Source: a virus
Direction: 5' to 3' (one strand)
Length of the DNA: 62,910 nt
Virus record (IMG/VR): IMGVR_UViG_3300031787_008401
Coordinates: 1 to 62,910 of that record
Made by a program: the position numbers and the translations under genes. The notes below the pieces were generated by a model. That model did not search any database, was not told the origin of the DNA, and saw nothing but the letters and a program-made list of their open reading frames with translations. Positions 60,101 through 62,910 of this stretch are shown here, one piece after another (positions within the stretch are counted from its first letter, which is position 1; each line of letters opens with the position of its first letter).

Positions 60101-62910
60101 TTATGTAGATGAGTTTTTGGGCGATGGAGCTTGTACAGAATTTACACTAATAAACACTCCTAATAGTGAGAATTTAACTTTAATAAGCATTTCCGGATTA
60201 GTTCAGTCTAAAAACAATTATTCGTTAACGGGTAATGTAATAACATTTAGTACAGCACCTCCATTAAATTCCAAAATTGAAATTAATACTTTCTCTGGCG
60301 GCGGCGCAGGATTAAGTTTTGATGCTGCTAATTCAGCTGGTTTATATGCTAATGCAGCTTTTGCTTTAGCTAACACAGTTTCAAGTGGCTCAGTTGATAA
60401 TTATGCTAGACCTAATTCTAATGCTGCATTTGAAGCAGCTAATAGTGGATCAAGTTATGCTAACTCAGCTTATGGTCAAGCTAATACAGCTACTACAAAT
60501 GCTGCAACTGCTGATGGTAAAGCTGTAACAGCTGGCAGTTATGCTAATAGTGCTTATGGTCAAGCTAATACAGCTACTACAAATGCTGCTACTGCTGACA
60601 GTAAAGCAGTAACAGCTGGCGATTATGCTAATTCGGCATTTGGTGTAGCAAATACAAAATATTCTTCTTCTGGTGGCACTGTTTCTGGCGATGTAATCAT
60701 TACTGGTAACTTAACCGTAAGTGGAACTAGAACGATAGTAGATACAGAAATTGTAACTATAGCTGATAATTTAATTGATCTTAACAGTAATTTTACAACA
60801 GGAACACCCACTGAAAATGGTGGCATAAGAGTAATTCGTGGAGATGAAGTACCTGTACAATTAAGATGGAATGAAAGTGCAAAATATTGGCAGTTCAGTA
60901 ATGATGGTGCCTCTTTTATTAATATTTCTTCACAGTCAGCAGAAAGTTATTCTAATGCTGCATTTAGTGTTGCCAACTCATCATCCAGTTATGCTAACTC
61001 AGCATTTGCTGCTGCTAACAATGCTACAGACACATGGGTAAGAAATGCTGCTAATGCAGCTTCCAGTTATGCCAATTCAGCATTTGGTACTGCAAATAGC
61101 GCAACTACTAATGCTGCAACTGCTGATGGTAAAGCTGTAACAGCTGGCAGTTATGCTAACTCAGCATTTGGTGCTGCCAATACGTCAGATTCAAAAGCTT
61201 TAAGTGCAGGACTTTATGCTAATGCTGCCTTTGATTTAGCTAACACAATTTCTAGTGGTTCAGTTGATAACTACGCTAGACCTCATGCTAATGCTGCATA
61301 TAATACTGCTAACAGTGCTTCCAGTTATGCTAATTCTGCATTTGATACTGCTAATACAGTAGATAGTAAAGTAGTAACATCTGGCAGTTATGCTAATGGA
61401 GCTTATACTCAAGCAAATACCGCAACTACAAATGCTGCAACTGCTGATGGTAAAGCTGTAACAGCAGGATCTTATGCTAACTCAGCTTATACTCAAGCTA
61501 ATACCGCAACTACTAATGCTGCAACTGCTGATGGTAAAGCAGTAACAGCTGGCAGTTATGCTAATGCTGCATTTGCTTTAGCTAATACAATCTCAAGTGG
61601 ATCAATTGATAGCTATGCCAGACCTCATGCTAATGCTGCTTTTGAGGTAGCTAATAGTGCTTCTGGTTATGCTAATGCTGCATTTGCTTTAGCTAACACA
61701 ATTTCAAGTGGCTCAGTTGACAATTATGCTAGACCTCATGCTAATGCAGCTTTTGAGGTAGCTAATAGTGCTTCCAGTTATGCTAATGCAGCATTTGATA
61801 CTGCTAATACGGCAGATAGTAAATCAGTAACATCTGGTAACTATGCTAATGGAGCTTATACTCAAGCAAATACAGCCACAACTAATGCTGCAACTGCCGA
61901 TTCTAAAGCAGTAACATCTGGATCGTATGCTAATAGTGCTTTTGGTACTGCTAATACAGCCACAACTAATGCTGCAACTGCTGATGGTAAAGCAGTATCA
62001 GCTGGCAGTTATGCTAACTCAGCATTTGGTACTGCTAATACAGCCACAACTAATGCTGCAACTGCTGATGGTAAAGCAGTATCAGCTGGCAGTTATGCTA
62101 ACTCAGCATTTGGTACTGCTAATACATCGGACAGTAAAGCAGTAACATCTGGATCGTATGCTAATAGTGCTTTTGGTACTGCTAATACAGCCACAACTAA
62201 TGCTGCAACTGCCGATTCTAAAGCTGTAACAGCTGGCAGTTATGCTAACTCAGCATTTGGTACTGCTAACAATAAATTAAATTCTTCTGGTGGTACAATT
62301 TCTGGTGATTTAACTGTTAATGGAAATATTAGTGTAACAGGTTGTACAACGACATTAACAGTCAATACATTAAGAACTTCAGATCATATTATCGATTTAG
62401 GATTTGGCACTGTAGGAGTTCCTACACAAAATGCAGGTATAAGAATACTTCGTGGTGATGAAAATCCTGTGCAATTGAGATGGGTTGAAGATGACAATTC
62501 ATGGGAATTTACCAACGATGGTGCAAATTATTTAAAAATAGGTGCTCAATCTGGTGAAATTTATGCTAATTTAGCATTTACTGCTGCTAATACACCAAGT
62601 CATGTAGCTAATTCTGCATCAAGTTATGCTAATGCATCTTTCATACATGCTAATGCAGCTTTTGCTGTTGCTAACTCCGGTGGAGGTGCTGGTACAGACT
62701 CTTACGCAAGAGACACCGCAAACTCAGCTAGTGTGTATGCTAATGCAGCCTTTGCTGCAGCAAATACAGGAGGTGGTGGAGGCGGAGGTACAGGTCAATA
62801 TGCATCTACGATGAAAGTGGACTCATTCACTGGAACTGGTGCCTGTACACAATTTACACTGACACAAGAACCAAGTGGTGAAGATTATACAATTGTTTCT
62901 TTGAACGGTA
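54168..62910 (+). CDS. Giant tail fibre protein 3 (at least 2914 residues, runs off the window)
   Basis: Open frame from ATG 54168 (TYSYIGNQSTSNQLNKVKTE) to the end of the window; I checked that the frame stays the same at 58065 and 62826. Mostly SYANSAFGxANTADSKAVTAG and YGQANTATTNAATAD repeats plus ALANTVSSGSVDNYARPHAN units. Globular modules start near 55500, 56780, 60650 and 62280 (TGNLTVSG, LIDLNSNF, NGGIRVIRGDEVP, WNESAKYWQFSNDG), with one SSIKIDDSLIQLAANN module near 58540-58910. A small module GxGxCTxFxLxxxPxxE occurs near 58040, 60100 and 62810. The order suggests a long rod with regular knobs. The C-terminus, including the receptor tip, is outside the window. Confidence 0.85.
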   Translation, partial: MTYSYIGNQSTSNQLNKVKTEANSAFSAANSSGSYANSAFSAANTADSKAVTSGLYANSAYALANTVSSGAIDNYARPHANAAFEVANSSSSYSNSAFLAANTSDSKAVTAGSYANSAYGQANTATTNAATADTKAVDAGNYANSAFGIANTANVNSISAGSYANSAYTQANTATTNAATADGKAVTAGSYANSSFSAANTADGKAVTSGSYANSAFATANTVDDKVSTSGSYANSAFGAANTADTKAVNAGSYANAAFGQANTATTNAATADSKAVSAGNYANAAFDVANTADGKAVTAGSYANSAYVQANTATTNAATADSKAVSAGEYANSSFGAANTADSKAVTAGNYANSAFGSANTADAKAVTSGLYANAAYALANTISSGAIDNYARPHANAAFEVANSASSYANNAFASANTADSKAVTSGSYANSAFSAANNKYSSSGGTITGDVVVTGNLTVSGTQTIINTETLNLADNLIDLNSNFTSGAPTENAGIRIIRGDELPVQLRWNETVDQWQFTVDGSNYNNIASQSVESYANSAFGTANTVDSKAVTAGSYANSAFGTANTATANAATADGKAVTAGSYANSAFAAANTVLSGSVDNYARPHANAAFEVANSSSVYANSAYGQANTATTNAATADSKAISAGSYANSAFSSSNTATTNAATADSKAVSAGEYANSAYGQANTAITNAATADSKAVSASDYANGAFNTANSGSSYANSAFLTSNTADSKAVTSGNYANAAFALANTVSSGSVDNYARPHANAAFEVANSASSYANGAFASANTADSKAVSAGNYANSAYTQANTATTNAATADGKATSAGSYANSAYTQANTATTNAATADDKATSAGSYANSAFSSSNTKFSSSGGTITGDIVVTGNLTVSGTRTIVDTEIVTIADNLIDLNSNFVTGTPTENGGIRVIRGDEVPVQLRWNESAKYWQFSNDGVSYSNVASQISEQYANSAFATANSADSKITTVGNYANSAFGAANTSDSKAVTAGSYANSAYGQANTATTNAATADTKAVTAGSYANAAFALANTVSSGSVDNYARPHANAAFNTANSGSSYANSAFGAANTADSKAVTSGNYANSAYGQANTATTNAATADGKAVTAGLYANGAYSAANTADDKAITSGSYANSAYGQANTATTNAATADSKAVTAGDYANSSFSAANTADGKAVTAGNYANSAYGQANTANTNAATADGKAVTAGSYANSAFAAANNAVDTWVRDAANSASSYANSAFGAANTSDSKAVTAGSYANSSFTKANSAYDLASAVAANGNFILSVKNDTFVGTGSCTTFQLSTTPANEDYTLITIEGVTQLKSSYSLSAANVIFSEAPKLSDNIDVLVFSSDVNPSFGAANSAGLYANAAFALANAVSSGSVDAYARPHANAAFDVANSASGYANSAFGAANTATTNAATADSKAVTAGSYANSAFNTANNNVSNTGGTISGDLSITGNLTVFGNATSIAVSSIKIDDSLIQLAANNESDAIDIGFFGHYSTDAGVTQKHTGLFRDATDGRYYLFYNYEDASFDTLTPNNVIDVANSTFRVANLTANIVTDVISIRGYDPINYTNSAFNAANTADSKAVSAGSYSNAAFEAANSSSGYANSAYGQANTATTNAATADGKAVTAGIYANAAFALANTISSGSVDNYARPHANAAFEVANSASSYANGAFGVANTADSKAVSAGLYANAAFGTANSASSYANSAFGTANTADANAGTADSKAVTAGNYANSAFSVANTSDSKAVTAGSYANAAFALANTVSSGSVDNYARPHANAAFEVANSASGYANSAYGQANTSDSKATSAGSYANSAYGQANTATTNAATADQKAVTSGSYANSAFDTANTATTNASNANSNALIAGSYANSAFAAANNATDTWVRNAANAASSYANSAFGTANTSDSKSQSASLYANAAFALANTLSSGNVDQYARDLSNAASLHSNTAFNFANTLIGTGTSIVGYVDEFLGDGACTEFTLINTPNSENLTLISISGLVQSKNNYSLTGNVITFSTAPPLNSKIEINTFSGGGAGLSFDAANSAGLYANAAFALANTVSSGSVDNYARPNSNAAFEAANSGSSYANSAYGQANTATTNAATADGKAVTAGSYANSAYGQANTATTNAATADSKAVTAGDYANSAFGVANTKYSSSGGTVSGDVIITGNLTVSGTRTIVDTEIVTIADNLIDLNSNFTTGTPTENGGIRVIRGDEVPVQLRWNESAKYWQFSNDGASFINISSQSAESYSNAAFSVANSSSSYANSAFAAANNATDTWVRNAANAASSYANSAFGTANSATTNAATADGKAVTAGSYANSAFGAANTSDSKALSAGLYANAAFDLANTISSGSVDNYARPHANAAYNTANSASSYANSAFDTANTVDSKVVTSGSYANGAYTQANTATTNAATADGKAVTAGSYANSAYTQANTATTNAATADGKAVTAGSYANAAFALANTISSGSIDSYARPHANAAFEVANSASGYANAAFALANTISSGSVDNYARPHANAAFEVANSASSYANAAFDTANTADSKSVTSGNYANGAYTQANTATTNAATADSKAVTSGSYANSAFGTANTATTNAATADGKAVSAGSYANSAFGTANTATTNAATADGKAVSAGSYANSAFGTANTSDSKAVTSGSYANSAFGTANTATTNAATADSKAVTAGSYANSAFGTANNKLNSSGGTISGDLTVNGNISVTGCTTTLTVNTLRTSDHIIDLGFGTVGVPTQNAGIRILRGDENPVQLRWVEDDNSWEFTNDGANYLKIGAQSGEIYANLAFTAANTPSHVANSASSYANASFIHANAAFAVANSGGGAGTDSYARDTANSASVYANAAFAAANTGGGGGGGTGQYASTMKVDSFTGTGACTQFTLTQEPSGEDYTIVSLNG
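56832..56909 (+). repeat. 78-nt exact repeat inside fibre gene 3 (first copy)
   Basis: Identical to 60717-60794; both encode VSGTRTIVDTEIVTIADNLI followed by DLNSNF. A second exact block of 67 nt lies just downstream of each copy (56958-57024 and 60843-60909). The copies are 3,885 nt apart, a multiple of three. This indicates duplication of a whole globular module. Confidence 0.85.
59808..59916 (+). repeat. 109-nt exact repeat inside fibre gene 3 (first copy)
   Basis: Identical to 60990-61098, 1,182 nt downstream (in frame). It encodes YANSAFAAANNATDTWVRNA followed by ANAASSYANSAFGTAN. The ATDTWVRNA segment is rare among the repeats, so the identity marks a specific duplication rather than the general repeat background. 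Confidence 0.85.
61944..62111 (+). repeat. Two exact tandem copies of an 84-nt unit (28 residues)
   Basis: Copies at 61944-62027 and 62028-62111 appear identical base by base and encode GTANTATTNAATADGKAVSA followed by GSYANSAF. Similar but diverged units continue on both sides. Exact identity including synonymous positions implies very recent expansion, or a fresh slippage or recombination event. Confidence 0.85.

Noticed and set aside
48549-62910. CRISPR-like regularly spaced repeats
   Set aside because: The repeats are in frame, code for SYANSAF/ANTADSKAVTAG peptides and vary by codons. There are no unique spacers of constant length or a cas gene, so they are fibre repeats.
48549-62910. 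Diversity-generating retroelement targeting the fibres
   Set aside because: No reverse transcriptase or template/variable repeat pair was found in the window. Repeat differences are mostly synonymous or module-wise, not adenine-directed.

Overview
The window is about 63 kb of a very AT-rich genome of a T4-like myovirus (Caudoviricetes, contractile tail). The evidence is a nearly complete T4-type baseplate gene set (counterparts of gp4, gp48, gp53, gp5, gp25, gp6, gp8), CTAAATA/ATAAATA-type late-promoter elements, tightly overlapping genes, and a DUF4815 structural protein of the kind found in marine cyanophages and pelagiphages. The host is probably a marine bacterium (SAR11-like alphaproteobacterium or picocyanobacterium). 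Nothing in this window decides between them, and no tRNA, integrase, replication or photosynthesis gene was seen.

Layout. (1) 1-1249, minus strand: head completion nuclease gp4, a gp2-like DNA end protector, and the start of a tail-tube-fold protein. (2) 1278-21191, plus strand: baseplate hub and wedge genes: gp48, gp53, a gp27-like hub candidate, gp5 split into two genes with no lysozyme, an unknown structural protein, gp25, gp6, a large wedge protein in the gp7 position, gp8, a 2079-residue DUF4815 protein and a small coiled-coil protein. (3) 21201-24413: tail fibre protein 1, with SYANSAF-type repeats and an LYADLAEKY C-terminal domain. (4) 24417-47963: a 23.5-kb accessory biosynthetic cassette, almost all on the plus strand with overlapping starts and stops. 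(5) 48012-62910: small virion proteins and two more repeat-built fibre genes (1756 and at least 2914 residues), the last running off the window.

The cassette is the remarkable part. It encodes eight radical SAM proteins (two with full SPASM domains), a 202-residue protein ending in four CTCNCNY repeats (12 cysteines in the last 30 residues), two FAD-dependent tryptophan-halogenase-family proteins, a two-subunit transketolase-like ThDP enzyme wrapped around one halogenase, a 2OG-Fe(II) oxygenase, three SDR/epimerase proteins, two glycosyltransferases plus a possible third, a sulfotransferase-like protein, a PIG-L and a NodB-type deacetylase, a short UDP-glucose/GDP-mannose dehydrogenase, two paralogous WNGGRIN proteins, and an IscA/HesB iron-sulfur carrier. 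The inferred picture is a virus-encoded pathway that makes a modified peptide and/or an unusual sugar and places it on a virion or cell-surface target. The best candidate peptide substrate is the CTCNCNY protein, which sits among the radical SAM genes.

The cassette lies between fibre genes that share an exact 35-nt direct repeat in the same reading frame. Recombination there would remove about 27 kb and fuse fibre 1 to fibre 2 in frame. The third fibre gene contains exact internal direct repeats of 67 to 109 nt, which suggests recent growth by duplication.
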